From assembly GCA_963920525.1 (NCBI GenBank), contig OY986439.1, positions 33,363,819 to 33,427,818 of the forward strand: DNA of 64,000 nt, given 5' to 3'. The DNA is from Dichetophora obliterata. Lineage: Eukaryota > Arthropoda > Insecta > Diptera > Sciomyzidae. A program made the translations under genes and the position numbers. Shown one piece after another: positions 53,248 to 64,000 of this stretch. Under the pieces are notes generated by a model that saw nothing but the letters and a program-made list of their open reading frames with translations, was not told where the DNA came from and did no database searches. Each line of letters begins with the position of its first letter. The first letter of the stretch is position 1.

Positions 53248-53429
53248 ATTTGTAATGGAGGCGAAATTTGGAGTCAACATGGACGTTAAAATTCAAAAAT
53301 GAATTTTAAATTTCAAAATTTTAACATTTTGGTTGTTGTGGAGCGGTGCTACCATCTCTGCGAGAGGGCGGCCCTTTGCATTTAGTTTGAGGGCGCCTTT
53401 TTACAGCGCCCCTGGTTCTCGATGACCAG

Positions 53430-53437
53430 TATTTATA
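53430..53437 (-). promoter_or_regulatory. Candidate LTR TATA box (5' LTR)
   Basis: The minus strand reads CCTTATAAATACTGG in a GC-rich block about 180 bp from the LTR's inner end. The same site in the other LTR is 44775-44782. It could be the core promoter, giving a short U5; a start site was not proven. Confidence 0.5.
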
Positions 53438-55060
53438 AGGCCGCTCACTCACAGAGGTGGTACCATCGCCCCGGTCCAGTGACCCGCGGACACTAGGTTG
53501 GCCACGGCTGCACGTGCTAGTTAGCCATTGCTAGCAGTTCGGTGAGATGTGGGGTGGGGTCTTGTGGCCGTCCACGTGTACCCTTGCCGTACAAATGTCA
53601 CGTGCATAAGTCATCGCACGTCAGTGATTCCAAACAAAGAATACAAAAAAAAATTTTCTGAAACGAGAATTAAAAATCAAGTAAAACAAATATGAAAAAA
53701 AATAAAGGAAACCGTTTGGGCACCCCTGGCCCAATCATCCAACACCTACTCGTTGAGCTCTGGTGGACGAGCTCGGCCCACACTTTTCCCACCCTTCCGT
53801 GAGGGTTCAGGGGCTAAATGTATTGGAAACCCTCCCAAAAGCAAACATCTTCTCCCCCTGACCAAAATAAATAAACCCTTTAGCAAATCATTTTATAACA
53901 GAATTTAATTTAATTTTAAGTATACGTAAATTTTAAGTTTAATTTTAGTTACTTAACTTTAATTTTAAACTGTTATTTGTTAAATTTAATATCACTATTT
54001 AATATTTAGTGTACAGTTTAAGTTTAACTCATAAGATATATTTTTATTTCTGTTTTATAGTTATATACATAAATTTGTGTGTTTATATAAAAGCTGATTA
54101 TTTAATAACAATTTATAAAGAGATACTTTTCAGTTTTGTTTCTTTATATAAATGTGTTTGTATGCTCTTTTTTCCAGATTCAGCTTCATTTATTATTATA
54201 ACAGTAGATAAGAACAGTCCAGTAGATATATTATACTATATGTTTATTTTATGTTTACTCATAGTAAGAGCATTGTTACATATACATAATAAGTGACAGA
54301 TTTTTTTTTTTTTTTTTAAGATGATTTTAACTCAGACTTGTTAAATATTCTAACTAGACGTCAAAGATGATTGCAAAAAAGTTTTGCAAAACTTGATTAA
54401 TACGAAATCTCAAAAACACGTCATATACAGGTAAAAAAATATTGCAGGAAATGAAAAATAATGCGCATTATTTAAATATCAAAAATCAACTATTTTCTTA
54501 TATATAACAAAAACTAAAATACTGCGTTAAAAGTTCTCGTATTTTTGTTGTTTGGTTTTTTCACCCTTTTTGTTACAATGAAATGTTCAATACTTTAATG
54601 TATTATTAGACAATAAAAAAAAACTTTTACATTTGTTTCTTACAATTTCTATATAATAGAAATGTATATAACGTAAAATGTTTAACTAAATGGATAGTAA
54701 TAAATGTATGATTAAAATTAAATTTTGTTGGAATTTTAAGTTGTTTTACTTTTACGTTGCTTTTCTATTGCAAAAAAAAAATAACATAAAAATAGTACAA
54801 GTCAAAATTACCTAAAAAAACACTGGTTTTGCGTTTGTTAAGGATTTTTTTCTTATGATTTGTTATTTTTAAATTTTTTTTTTTTGTAGTGTAAAGGAAA
54901 GTGTTTTAAAATTTTTGTACTCTTTTTCAGTGGTTCTGTTTAAATACAAAAATTTTTAAAATCTCAAGTCAAAAACCACTCGATAGCTTTAAAGTTGGGT
55001 TTGAAATATTTTTGAGATAAAGATTAAAAAAATACCGCTAGTGTTTGAATTTTAGCCGTT

Positions 55061-55200
55061 AAATTTGTCTTACCATCCAAAGAAATCAACTCCATAAAAC
55101 TGAAGGGATTTAGTGTATGGTAATTCTTGTCAACACCCAGCTCGTTCAACAAACGGTCAGCAACGAATTCAATATTTTCTGACATCAGCTTGCAATTCAT
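55061..55200 (-). pseudogene. Captured ribonucleotide reductase small-subunit fragment (5' LTR copy)
   Basis: Same segment as in the 3' LTR, with ATG at 55198-55200. Presence in both LTRs shows that the capture predates this insertion and was copied by reverse transcription. Lying in U3, it precedes the candidate promoter and may not be part of the genomic transcript from this LTR, but it is at the 3' end of the full-length RNA. Confidence 0.8.
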
Positions 55201-55518
55201 GCTTTTTGCTGTAGGTTTGTATTAATGCCACGCTTTCAAATGAACAATACAAAATAGTTTGTATCGGACGCCGCCAAAGAACTAGGGTTTCCCGTTCGGC
55301 ACGCTCTTTTTCTTTGATGATTTTGCTTTGAGATTTCTTACGGGCCAATGCTGTTGGTACAACGGCCGTTTGGGCTGGTGGTGTTAAATGGTTGGCGGCA
55401 GCAACAATACCACCGTTTGACTTCTTATTTGTTATTGTCTTTTTCGTGCTATCGGTGGCCTTGTTATGTTTATTGCGACTACGTACTGATTGTGAAGTGT
55501 CCTTTTTAAGATTTTTGT
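55201..55518 (-). pseudogene. Second captured open segment, Lys/Arg-rich (5' LTR copy)
   Basis: Identical in arrangement to 46545-46862: about 100 open codons next to the reductase fragment, ending in a WRRPIQ motif region before the frame change. Confidence 0.5.
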
Positions 55519-56015
55519 GACATGTTATTTAGTAGGTTAACGTTGGATTTTACGCTGCAGAAGCCAGTACGCTGCGAAGTGCAACCCATAATAAGCGGAA
55601 ATTTAACACTTGAATCAGTCTCCCCTTTAGCACAGCATTGATAGAAAATTATTTCAACAAAACAAAATTGCGTTAAAATTTTTGTCAGAACGTAAGCCAC
55701 AATTCAAACATGTTGCCCGAAAAAAACCAAGAAATCCTTTTCTTTCCTACCGCGTGTTTTTCTGACGAATCTCAATGCCCTTTTTCACACAAGTAGCTTT
55801 CATCCGAGCGTTTGCACTATGCAAGTGTACGATACAACTTTGTAACTCATACCCGCTGTGTGACACAATGATTGAGACACAACTGGCAAAAGACACCTTG
55901 GCAGAATCTTCCAAGCAATTAACTTGGGTTGGCAAAAGATGTCAGCCGGCAAATTTAAAAGTGTGTCAGCTGTCAAGTCAGCAAGAGAGAAAATGTCAAT
56001 GTCAACTTTGACAAC

Positions 56016-56159
56016 CTGTCAGCTATCACACTTGACAACATGCCAGCTGTCACAATTGAAAATATGTCAGCGGTCACAATTGTCAATATGTCAGCGGTCA
56101 CAATTGACAATATGTCAGCTGTCACAATTGACAATATGTCAGCTGTCACATTCGAAAAT
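56016..56159. repeat. 24-bp tandem repeats in LTR (5' copy)
   Basis: Same six-unit array as in the other LTR, about 220-370 bp from the outer end of the element's 5' LTR, a position suited to an enhancer. Confidence 0.85.
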
Positions 56160-56382
56160 ATCACTGTCAAATAACACTTTGACGACTTGTCGAGTTAGGG
56201 TCGTTCACGATGCTGCGCATTTGATAATACCGTGTGTATTTTGAACCAAATACAAGGCCGTATCAAAGGTGTGTTCACGATACGTGGTATTGATTGAAAA
56301 TTTTGTACCAAGATTTGATAACAAATACACCACATCGTGAACAACCCCAAAAACGCCAAAAGTGAGATTTGGTGCCGTTACA

Positions 56383-56386
56383 GGTA
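56383..56386. repeat. Target-site duplication GGTA (right)
   Basis: Partner of 44592-44595. Removing the element and one GGTA joins ttattatagggta directly to ttcgactaaaaaaa. Confidence 0.85.
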
Positions 56387-57993
56387 TTCGACTAAAAAAA
56401 CCTCCTCATTTTCTTATAAAATCTTGGATTCTTTAAATGAAATAATTAGAAATCAAAAACAATGCTTGTCCAGAAAAAATAGAAAAATGTTTCCTTACTA
56501 TCTTTGATAAAAATTTTATATCTTATTGGGGTGATAACTTCCGTGTTGACCCCTTCACAAAAAATAGCTATGTTGCTCTCTTTATTTTGAGAGCAGTTTA
56601 ACTGTTTCTTTGTTTGTATTTTGTTTGTTTCCCGATAAGATTCATTTGTTTAGCTTCGTTTGTTGTGTATGTGTTGTTTTTGTCTGGATGTATTTTCGCC
56701 TATGACGTAGGCTGCGCAGTAGATTTCTATTTCTGTGCACTTATGGCGGGATCTTTTATATATTGCTCTTGGTTCTAGTCCCTCCCTAAGTCTAAGTTTG
56801 ACTACGCCCATGGGCGACCATGTAAAAATTATCGAAATACTGCTAATTGAAAATAATTCCAAATTCATAGAAGCGTAAAATTCATTAAGAATTTTTTTGT
56901 CAGCAAATAACCTTGTTGTTTTTCTCGATTAAACGTGTATTATTCAGTTACAATTAGTATAAAAAAAAAAATAAAAAACATTATATTAGCTTTATTTGGC
57001 TTCTTCGTATTGAATAACAGTGATAAATAAATTAATCGGCGCGTTTAAAGGCGCTTAAAGCAAGACCAAAAGAGTAACGTAAATATAGAATAAACATGAA
57101 TAATAAAGATTTTGGAGTCTAAATGATAAAACTGCCTTAACTTACACATATTTTAAGAAAATTCTAGAATTAAGCTAGGTATAGAGACCAAGGAATAGGG
57201 TATTCTAAAGAAAAGTTAAGACAAACACCTTCAAATTTGTCATTTAGTAGGCTTTTTTGCTACACTTTGCACCTAAAAATACTTCAAAAGCATTAAAAAC
57301 AAATTTTTTAGTACCAAATAAAATTACACATTTTGAGAAATTTAATTTTTTATACCCACAACCACCATTGTGTTAGCAGTTAAAGCTACTTTGCGTACGT
57401 ACGGATGTATTTCTCTAACCGTATCAAAGAGAAAAACTAAAAATACTATAATTTTAAATAATTATGCCTGTGGCTTATGTCAAGTTCCCAAGGAATAAAG
57501 TACAAATACGCAATTACAGCAAATTGAGAATTATAGCAAATTCATAGAAGCGTAAAATTCACAGAGAATATTTTCTTAAAAAAGTAAACAATATCGTTTT
57601 TTTTTCCAAATGTTCTAAGTTTTTTTGTGAATTTATAAAAGCAAACAAACAATTACCAGATATTATCATTAAAAAAAATGTTTTTGACAAATAGGCACAT
57701 TATTTTTCTGGTTAACCGCAAATTATTCGCCATAACTTGGGCGGAAAAGAGATTTAAGCTTAGCTGTTTCTCTGTTTCTAAAGTGCTAAAGTGTCATTAA
57801 GACATAACTAAGTAAGTATTATATCATGTTTTAATTCGTTATTTATGATTAACTATAATTTTGGTGTTTAAAAAAAAAACCCTTAATGATAATTGTTATT
57901 AATTTAATTAAAAAGACGTTCTACTCTAATTTGCTAAAGTTGGTATTTACAGCATTTAAGCATCCCAGAGACATATGATGGCTCATCTATACT
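56387..57993. other. Flanking DNA, no gene recognised
   Basis: AT-rich. A direct repeat (catagaagcgtaaaattca) occurs at 56867 and 57542. The minus-strand frame at 56650-56868 has no recognised domain. Confidence 0.4.
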
Positions 57994-58095
57994 CAGTGGC
58001 GTAGCTAGGGTTGCTGGCACCCGGGGCGGTTTCACCCCCAAATTGGGGTTATCTTTAACCATATCTAAAATTTCTATACAAAAAATACAAATTTT
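57994..58095. repeat. cagtggcgtagct repeat, copy 2
   Basis: Matches 29539-29640 through cagtggcgtagctagg, ggttatctttaaccatatct and ctatacaaaaaat. Confidence 0.65.
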
Positions 58096-58118
58096 TTAAA
58101 ATCGCAAATCGTGATCCT

Positions 58119-58463
58119 AGCGGTCGAGATCTTGACCAGCCATGACGCTGTCAGGCGATCAGGTGGAATAGCTGTAATAAAGTAGTTTCCGTGTATTAAA
58201 TTTATTTAAACTTTAGGCTATTTGAATCAATAACCTTTTTTTTACTTTTTTGTATATATAATATTAGTTACAATGCTAGTAACTTTAAAAATAGGCTAAA
58301 TTTAAACTATTTTTGTGCAAGAGGGAATAAAAGTAAACGGTCGGGATAGCTAAAACATCAAACTAAATAAAGCATAAAAAAATTAATTAAATTCCAATAC
58401 CTAATATTTTTAATTATTTTACGATAAACGATAAAAGTTTGTGGTCGAGGTCTCGACCGCTGG
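58119..58463. repeat. Inverted repeat with gcggtcgaga ends
   Basis: tagcggtcgagatcttgacc at the left pairs with ggtcgaggtctcgaccgctg at the right; each end is itself palindromic. About 345 bp, non-coding, possibly a MITE. Confidence 0.6.
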
Positions 58464-59289
58464 TACAAAAATGGGTTAAAAGCTTAAATTTTTTTTTTAT
58501 AATATTTTCCATTCCAACGGATTTTTTAACAAAATATCCTGAGGAATAGAAAAATGTATCAAGCTATTATGTTGAGCTTAATATTTTTAAAAAAAATATG
58601 TTGTTAACGATTCCGCAGAACGAGCACTAAAGCTCATGGAAGATTTTAATAAAGTCTTGTCACAAAACGAGAACTAAGAAAAATTAACTCTTTCCCAGAC
58701 GAAAAATTAACTCTTTTAAAGTAAAAATGTTCAATTAATGTATTTTTAGTGACGTATTGAGAATGACAAAGTCGTAACATAACTAAATGTTTTGTAGTTT
58801 TCCCATTTCTTAACCGATTTAGAAAAAAAATAGCTTGCTGAACAGATATTTTTATATTCGATTCGTTTATATTTTATACGATTAAAAAACTTAATTACGA
58901 AAATTTAAAAATTTTCGCAAAAAAATTTATTAACTTGTCGACAAAAAATTTTATAGATTTCAAATTTCTTAACCAATTTTGACGAATAGCTCGTTAGAAA
59001 GTTAATTTTAAAAACTTTTTTTTTGCAGAACATATTTTTATACCTAAAGGAACATTTCTAGGGGAGTTATGCTTAATAACTTGAAGTTTAAATATAAGGA
59101 ACTCCCTAGTGATCATCCTTGATAGTATCATCGATTTAAGGTCTTTAATGATATGTTCACACTGAGATATAAATGCTCATTTACGAAATCCACATTTAGG
59201 AGTAACAGGGACAAATATATATAGTAAATGCTCTAAATTAGCATTGAGCTCTCAGTGTGAACATAGCATAAAAGTTTCACTTGCATTTA
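58464..59289. other. No gene recognised
   Basis: AT-rich sequence with no open frame of note. A pair of motifs (cacactgagatataaatgct and agctctcagtgtgaacatag, 59158-59270) forms a short inverted repeat. Confidence 0.4.
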
Positions 59290-59699
59290 CAGTGCACCCT
59301 AAACAAGTGCGCGTTGCGCTGCGTACCCAAGCGCCACGCAACTTTATTTTACGCTTAACCTAAACAAGTGCGCTGCGGAAAGAACTGCTGCTCTCGAACC
59401 AGCTCAGTCTGATGGTTTAAAAATCTGAAAAACGTTTAGTATTGTGTAAAAATCTATTAATATTGCAAATACTTCCATTTGCAATTGCGATTAATTAATT
59501 AATAGCAGCTGATTGCTCTTTGTTCTAATACTTTGGTTTTATGCAGCCAACTTCACATCCGAACGCACTGTCAAAATTGGAAATTCGATTCATGTTGCGG
59601 TAGTCCGGTGCATGTTTCGGTAGGCTTCACACAAAATGTATGTGCATGGGCCGATTTTGACAGTTAAACCACGCACGCGCACTTGTTTAGGGTGGACTG
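59290..59699. mobile_element. 410-bp MITE, cagtgcaccctaaacaag ends
   Basis: The ends CAGTGCACCCTAAACAAG and, inverted, CAGTCCACCCTAAACAAG extend to GTGCGCGT. TTA flanks both sides, which would fit a 3-bp PIF/Harbinger target duplication. Non-coding. Confidence 0.82.
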
Positions 59700-59957
59700 T
59701 TAAATAGAAATATGTAGTTTGTATTTAATTAGAAAACAGAAAGCTTACACAACTGATTTCCCTCAGTGAAGAAGCTTAAAGCTCTCTAACACAGACGCAA
59801 AAATGTCTATGTGTAGAATGGGCAACACTGCCCAGTAGTTCGCGGCATCATTGACGAACTTTTCGTGATGATTTCTTAAAGGAAGTTTTTGCAAGAGCTG
59901 CTGGACTTAAATAAAGTTCATACCAAATATAATGCAAAGTAGCATGTCAGCGCCTAA

Positions 59958-60365
59958 GAACCCGAACAGAATCAAAAGTCGTTACGACCGGCGATCCTCT
60001 CTGGTCGCCAGACACATAGAACCCGTCCAGAATGAAAGCGATTGCGACTGACGATGCAGCAGCCATGCTTTTGTTGTTGTGTAAGTGAAACAGAAACAAA
60101 AAAGAAACGTGATAGCAAAAACTAAGAAATTGTCTTTGAACATACCCAATTGTTTGCAAAATATGGCACCACTAATTGTACTCAGAGAGGAAATCGCTGG
60201 TCGTTAGAGAAAAAAATAGAATAGATTCTATTCAATTATACTCTAGCGATAAGTCGCTACGACTCTTGCTCAGCGATTTCATTTTGGATGGCTTCGTTAA
60301 CTTGCATGTGTTCTGTTGTGTGTTCGACATTAAAGTCGTTACGACTTTTGGTTCTGTTCGGGCTC
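59958..60365. mobile_element. 408-bp MITE related to 43066-43835
   Basis: The ends gaacccgaacagaatcaaaa and gttctgttcgggctc are inverted partners and share the gagcccgaacagaacc terminus of the MITE near 43 kb. The next segment (gtcgttacgac) is also in both arms. The internal sequence differs, so this is a separate subfamily. Confidence 0.82.
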
Positions 60366-60493
60366 TGACTTTTTCCACTCTATTACAACTTCAAGATATT
60401 TAGATTGTTGTAATTCGCCGAATTGTTCAGAGGCTAAACTGTAGAGTTCGCAAACTATCGATGACACTTTTGATATTACCAATAATTTCACCC

Positions 60494-61422
60494 TACCCAA
60501 TAAGCCAAACAAGCTTGGAATAAGCTTGCAGTAAGCTTACAAGCGTAAGCATCGCGCTTGGAAAAAGCTTGTAAAAACTGTTGTGAAATGCTTTCAAGTA
60601 ATTGTAGATTAAGCAAAAAGGAACCCTTGGAAAAATATTGCTTACTGTAATATTATTCCAAGCGTTTACTATTCAATTGGATATAAGTGTTGTTAATAAG
60701 CTTTCTACAATACTTACTTTGCAATTGGAAAAAATTGTTGTAAAAGTATTATTGAAAACAATTGGTATATAAATATTATTGTACGTTTTTTCCCCAACTG
60801 TTTTTAGATAATTATGAAAAAGTGTTATTAAAATAGTATGAAAACAATTATTAAACAATTGGAAGCAAGTATTATTGTAAGCTTTTTACAACTGTTTAAA
60901 GGATTTGGAATGAATTAATTTGATGTGACTACTTTTTTAAAAGTAAAGCCACATCTTCCTTGCTCTTATTCCGTACATTTAGGTAAAATTTATAATGCAT
61001 TTTTTAAAATCTTAAATAAAAACTTACATAATCCATTCAGAAATCTTACAACTTTTTAATTTATTCACTGAACACAAGCCATTGACATCAAAATTGTTAG
61101 TGATGGAACTTTATATTTTATTGCAATTGTAATTTTCAATGCTTGGGGAATTCCCTTATAATGTGAAAGTTGTGCACTATTACCTCTGAAAGCATTTTCC
61201 AATCATGCTTTGAAAACGCTTGTAAATTAAACTTTAACTAAACTTACTACAAGTATTATTATAAAAAGCTTACTTTTATCATGTTTCGATATAATTTTAC
61301 AACACAACTTGTATATTTATTACGTATGCAAGTATTTTCAAAGTATGTTTGTAAAAGGCTTCAATTATTCTATTGCAGGTAAGCTTACTCCAAACACTAT
61401 TACTGAATGGCTGATTGGGTAT
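60494..61422. mobile_element. Element of 0.93 kb with tacccaat ends, aagctt-rich
   Basis: tacccaataagcca at the left pairs with tggctgattgggta at the right. The interior is full of degenerate aagcttgtaa motifs, as in foldback-type elements. Non-coding. Confidence 0.6.
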
Positions 61423-61629
61423 CGTGATAGTTTTGGACTGACTATCGATGGTTTTTGATAGTATTTAAATATTCATTGAAACCACTGTTTAGGTGTCATT
61501 GACATTGCTGTCGAATTCGTTTGATTTTGACAATTTGGTATAATTTTTTTCTGTTTTGTAGAGTGAAAGTGCAGGTGATGTTTCTTTTAAATGTTTGAGC
61601 ATTGTGTTGACTTGGATGATGGGTGATAG

Positions 61630-61965
61630 TTAGTTAGAGGTTGGAAAGATGGAGTAGTTTCGGTGAAGATTTGTATTAAATTTGCACAGCTCAAAAGTGA
61701 CGGGAAACACGCTCTCAGGGATACTATTCCACAACTTTACCGTACGACTAAAGAACGAATTATCACTACAACGTGAGTTCTGTGTGGCATCAAGACAATG
61801 GTAAAGAAATGGGCTTGGACAGCTGCCCGAGTGGACTTGGAAGATATACGGTGTGATGGCGTTAGGCCACACAGGTATGTCAATTTCCAATAGAGTTGAG
61901 AGAGGATGAAATATTTGTATCCCCTATCAAATAAATCGCACGACGTTGAATTCGGTCCAGAAGCA
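61630..61965 (-). pseudogene. 3' end of a non-LTR retrotransposon reverse transcriptase
   Basis: The minus strand reads QRRAIYLIGDTN (about 61920-61965), then, after a frame change, IDIPVWPNAITPYIFQVHSG and SFFSRTVKLWNSIPESVFP, ending at 61630. Such RRAI..LI and RT..LWNSLP blocks close the reverse transcriptase ORF of insect CR1/Jockey-type elements. Only this last part remains, 5'-truncated as is usual for these elements. Confidence 0.65.
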
Positions 61966-61969
61966 CGTT

Positions 61970-62225
61970 TCGATTTTAATTCCTTGACGAACTTTCCTTA
62001 TATTTCTGTCTACTTTTCGTTAACGAAACTTCCTCAATATTTCGATATTGGTCTCGTGCATGATAAGTCCCGACGTTTCTGCATTGCGTCTTGCACGAAT
62101 TTGGAACATTTATATGAAATGTTCGTCAATGAAATGTATGGCCAAATCAGCATGTTTCGTCAAGGATCAAGAAAAATCGTTCATGATTGATTTGAGATTT
62201 CTTCAAGACTAGAACTACTGGGTGC
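61970..62225. repeat. Second copy of the 18340-18835 repeat family
   Basis: gaaatgtatggccaaatcag, catgtttcgtcaagg and cttcaagactagaactactg match the right part of the earlier copy (gaaatgtatggccgcatcag and so on). Confidence 0.7.
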
Positions 62226-62394
62226 TTAAAATACATTTTGAATTTCTTGTATCGATTTTGTTTTGCTTTAAAGTTCCGAATGAATCATATCCAAGCACTC
62301 TCTGACTTACGATTAATATTGCATACTTAAGGGACCACTCCAAAAAAAATATTACATACTTTTAGTTCCTATTTAGTTACATAAAAGCATTCAT

Positions 62395-62680
62395 ACCCAG
62401 CAGGGAAGTGAGCGCTTCATAAGCGCATCTGAAGCGCTCCAAAACAGAGCGCTTAGTTTTCCTTGTGTATAGCACATTTTTTAATATAGTCATGTCATCA
62501 GATATATTCTCTCCGCTCCCGCAGTGGAAAATATACAATCGTTGCGAGTGCCGAGCGCTTTGTTCTGCTTGTATTTGATATAGAAATGTAGCAAGAACCC
62601 AGCGCTTTGTTCTCCGTGTAGTTGGAAGAAAAATGTAGCGAAAACCGAGGGCTTTGTTTCCTTTATAGTTCATATCGTCG
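62395..62680. repeat. Degenerate tandem repeat with agcgctttgttc
   Basis: Units of about 55-60 bp containing agcgctttgttctcc and tagaaatgtagcaagaaccc recur at least three times (62550, 62608, 62650) with an inverted part near 62407-62450. The minus-strand frame through it is repetitive. Confidence 0.6.
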
Positions 62681-63194
62681 GCCTAATTCTTATACGACGT
62701 AAGTCAAAATTAGCTATTGTTCATGAGGCAAAGAAAACTGTTTATTATTTGTATGAAGTTCATGCGATAATGTATTGTTTCAAACGTTCTACCTTCTTTT
62801 TTCCTACAAACACTAAAAAAGGACATAGATGTAGTTTTGACCAATCTACCTAAACCGCTAATAAACGTTAATTTGTCAAATTCTGACATACATATTATTA
62901 GAATTTGGGCGACAATATAAAAAGGTATGAATTTTTATGCATTTTATTTAATTTTTCATTTGATGAAGGAAAAACAGAAAACATAGTTTTAAAACGATTT
63001 GATGAATTTTTACAGTTTTTGAAATTAATTTTTTTTTTTACATTAATATCTAATACTTTTTTTTCAAGTGCAACGTTATCGTAAAGTGCTACAAATATAG
63101 CGCTATACAAACAGCACTATTTGTAGGGAGAATGAAGCGCTATTGAAAAAATATACATACTACTTTGATATTATTATGCGCTCTTATTAAAAGA
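62681..63194. other. No gene recognised
   Basis: AT-rich sequence; the short minus-strand frame at 62898-63110 has no recognised domain. Confidence 0.4.
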
Positions 63195-64000
63195 AAATTT
63201 ATATTTATAAAAAAATTAAAGTTTTTTCTAAATAACCTTGTTATTTATTATGTTGATTTTATATGATATGTTATATATTATGTTGATTTTAAGGGGGCGG
63301 GTGTGGTCCCCGGGTGCACAGCGAGAAAGGGTGCAAAACTGAAAAAGTTTCCAACAAAAATCTGTATTATAATATAAAATTTTTTTATAAATTATGTTGA
63401 TTTTATATGATTTAAATACAAATTCTAAATGTTTGATAGTTTAAATCATACTTGATTTTAAATACAAATTCTAGTTGTTTGATAGTTTAAAATCGTTTTT
63501 TGAGCTTTGGGTCAAGGTTAGAACAATTAATTGTTCTAACGAATCTTTCAAAGAAACAAAAACAACAACAACAACGTTTTTCAATATGAAAAGGAAAAAA
63601 TCATTAGCTGATTTTATTGCAATTTCAGCCCTGCTAAAGGCTTCATCAGAAATCTTTGTGATACGCCTTTAAAAGGCGTATTCAAAATCTTTTTATATTG
63701 GAAAACGTTGTTGTTGTTTCTTTGGAAAGATTCGTTAGAATAATTAATTGTTCTAACCTTGTTCTAAAGCTCAATAAACGATTTTAAGTTATAAAACAAC
63801 TAGAATTTGTATTGAAAATCAAGTATGATTTAAACTATTAAACATTTAGAATGTGTATTTAAATCATATAAAATCAACATAATAAATAACAAGGTCATTT
63901 AGAAAAAACTTTAATTTTTTATAAATATAAATAAATAAAAATTTTACATTATAATACAGATTTTTGTTGAAAACTGTTTTCAATTTTGCAAACCTTCTCG
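63195..64000. repeat. Large palindrome, open at the window edge
   Basis: From about 63322 to 63590 the sequence is mirrored by 63690-64000 (for example ttagaacaattaattgttct, aaacaacaacaacgttttcc, atcatacttgattt). The right arm keeps a segment of about 60 bp that the left arm lost; the missing piece is similar to 63195-63250. The centre holds gatacgcctttaaaaggcgtat, a small hairpin. The palindrome continues to the last base and probably beyond. Confidence 0.8.

Larger units (their letters stand above)
44596..56382 (-). mobile_element. Complete Ty3/gypsy-class LTR retrotransposon, 11.8 kb
   Basis: Two long direct repeats (44596-47726, 3131 bp; 53251-56382, 3132 bp) start TGTAA and end TTACA, flanked by a GGTA duplication. 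On the minus strand the order is LTR, tRNA-Lys primer site, leader, gag, pol, LTR. Protease-RT-RNase H-integrase order is that of Ty3/gypsy. Both frames are intact and I noticed only a handful of LTR differences (for example tgtaacgg/tgtaatgg, cgtcggtg/cgtcagtg, and poly-T lengths), so the insertion is young. There is no env: only 48 bp separate the pol stop from the 3' LTR. Very long LTRs, tRNA-Lys priming and a 4-bp duplication recall the fly Osvaldo/Ulysses lineage, but that placement is inference. Confidence 0.95.
53251..56382 (-). repeat. 5' LTR of the retrotransposon (3132 bp)
   Basis: It is almost identical to the other LTR across its full length, including the captured host-gene segment and the repeat array. 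Element transcription should start in this copy and run to lower coordinates. Confidence 0.95.

Overview
The window looks like nuclear DNA from an insect, most likely a higher fly (Diptera; a calyptrate such as a blowfly, house fly or flesh fly is my inference). It is AT-rich, has GT-AG introns, encodes an UNC93-like protein typical of flies, and is packed with insect-type transposable elements. No bacterial, organellar, rRNA, tRNA or CRISPR features are visible.

Only one host gene is well supported: an UNC93-like membrane protein on the minus strand. Its six coding exons join without a break into a 531-residue protein. The first coding exon (16 codons) is at 37638-37685 and the other five are packed into 3246-5123. 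The intron between them is about 32.5 kb and is filled with transposable elements: a TTAA-flanked non-autonomous element (5214-9139) carrying a foldback and a MITE; a dead piggyBac-type transposase (12601-13848); nested MITEs (14036-15347); a very large foldback with GTTAAT hexanucleotide arrays (about 18940-24560); a decayed Transib/RAG1-related transposase (27514-28760); a broken non-LTR retrotransposon (29963-32455); and a broken mariner with clean TA target duplications (34308-35589).

Upstream of the gene, 39-44.5 kb is a patchwork of non-autonomous elements inserted into one another, several with exact 8-bp target duplications.

From 44596 to 56382 lies the most notable object: a complete, apparently young LTR retrotransposon on the minus strand. 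It has unusually long LTRs (3131 and 3132 bp), a GGTA target duplication, a tRNA-Lys primer-binding site, an intact Gag with an N-terminal RING-H2 finger, and an intact Pol (protease, RT, RNase H, integrase) joined to Gag by a TTTTTTA -1 frameshift site. Both LTRs carry a piece of a host gene that reads as the C-terminal part of the ribonucleotide reductase small subunit, plus about 100 open codons of another sequence.

The last 7.6 kb holds more MITEs, the 3' end of a non-LTR retrotransposon, tandem repeats, and a large palindrome that runs off the right edge.
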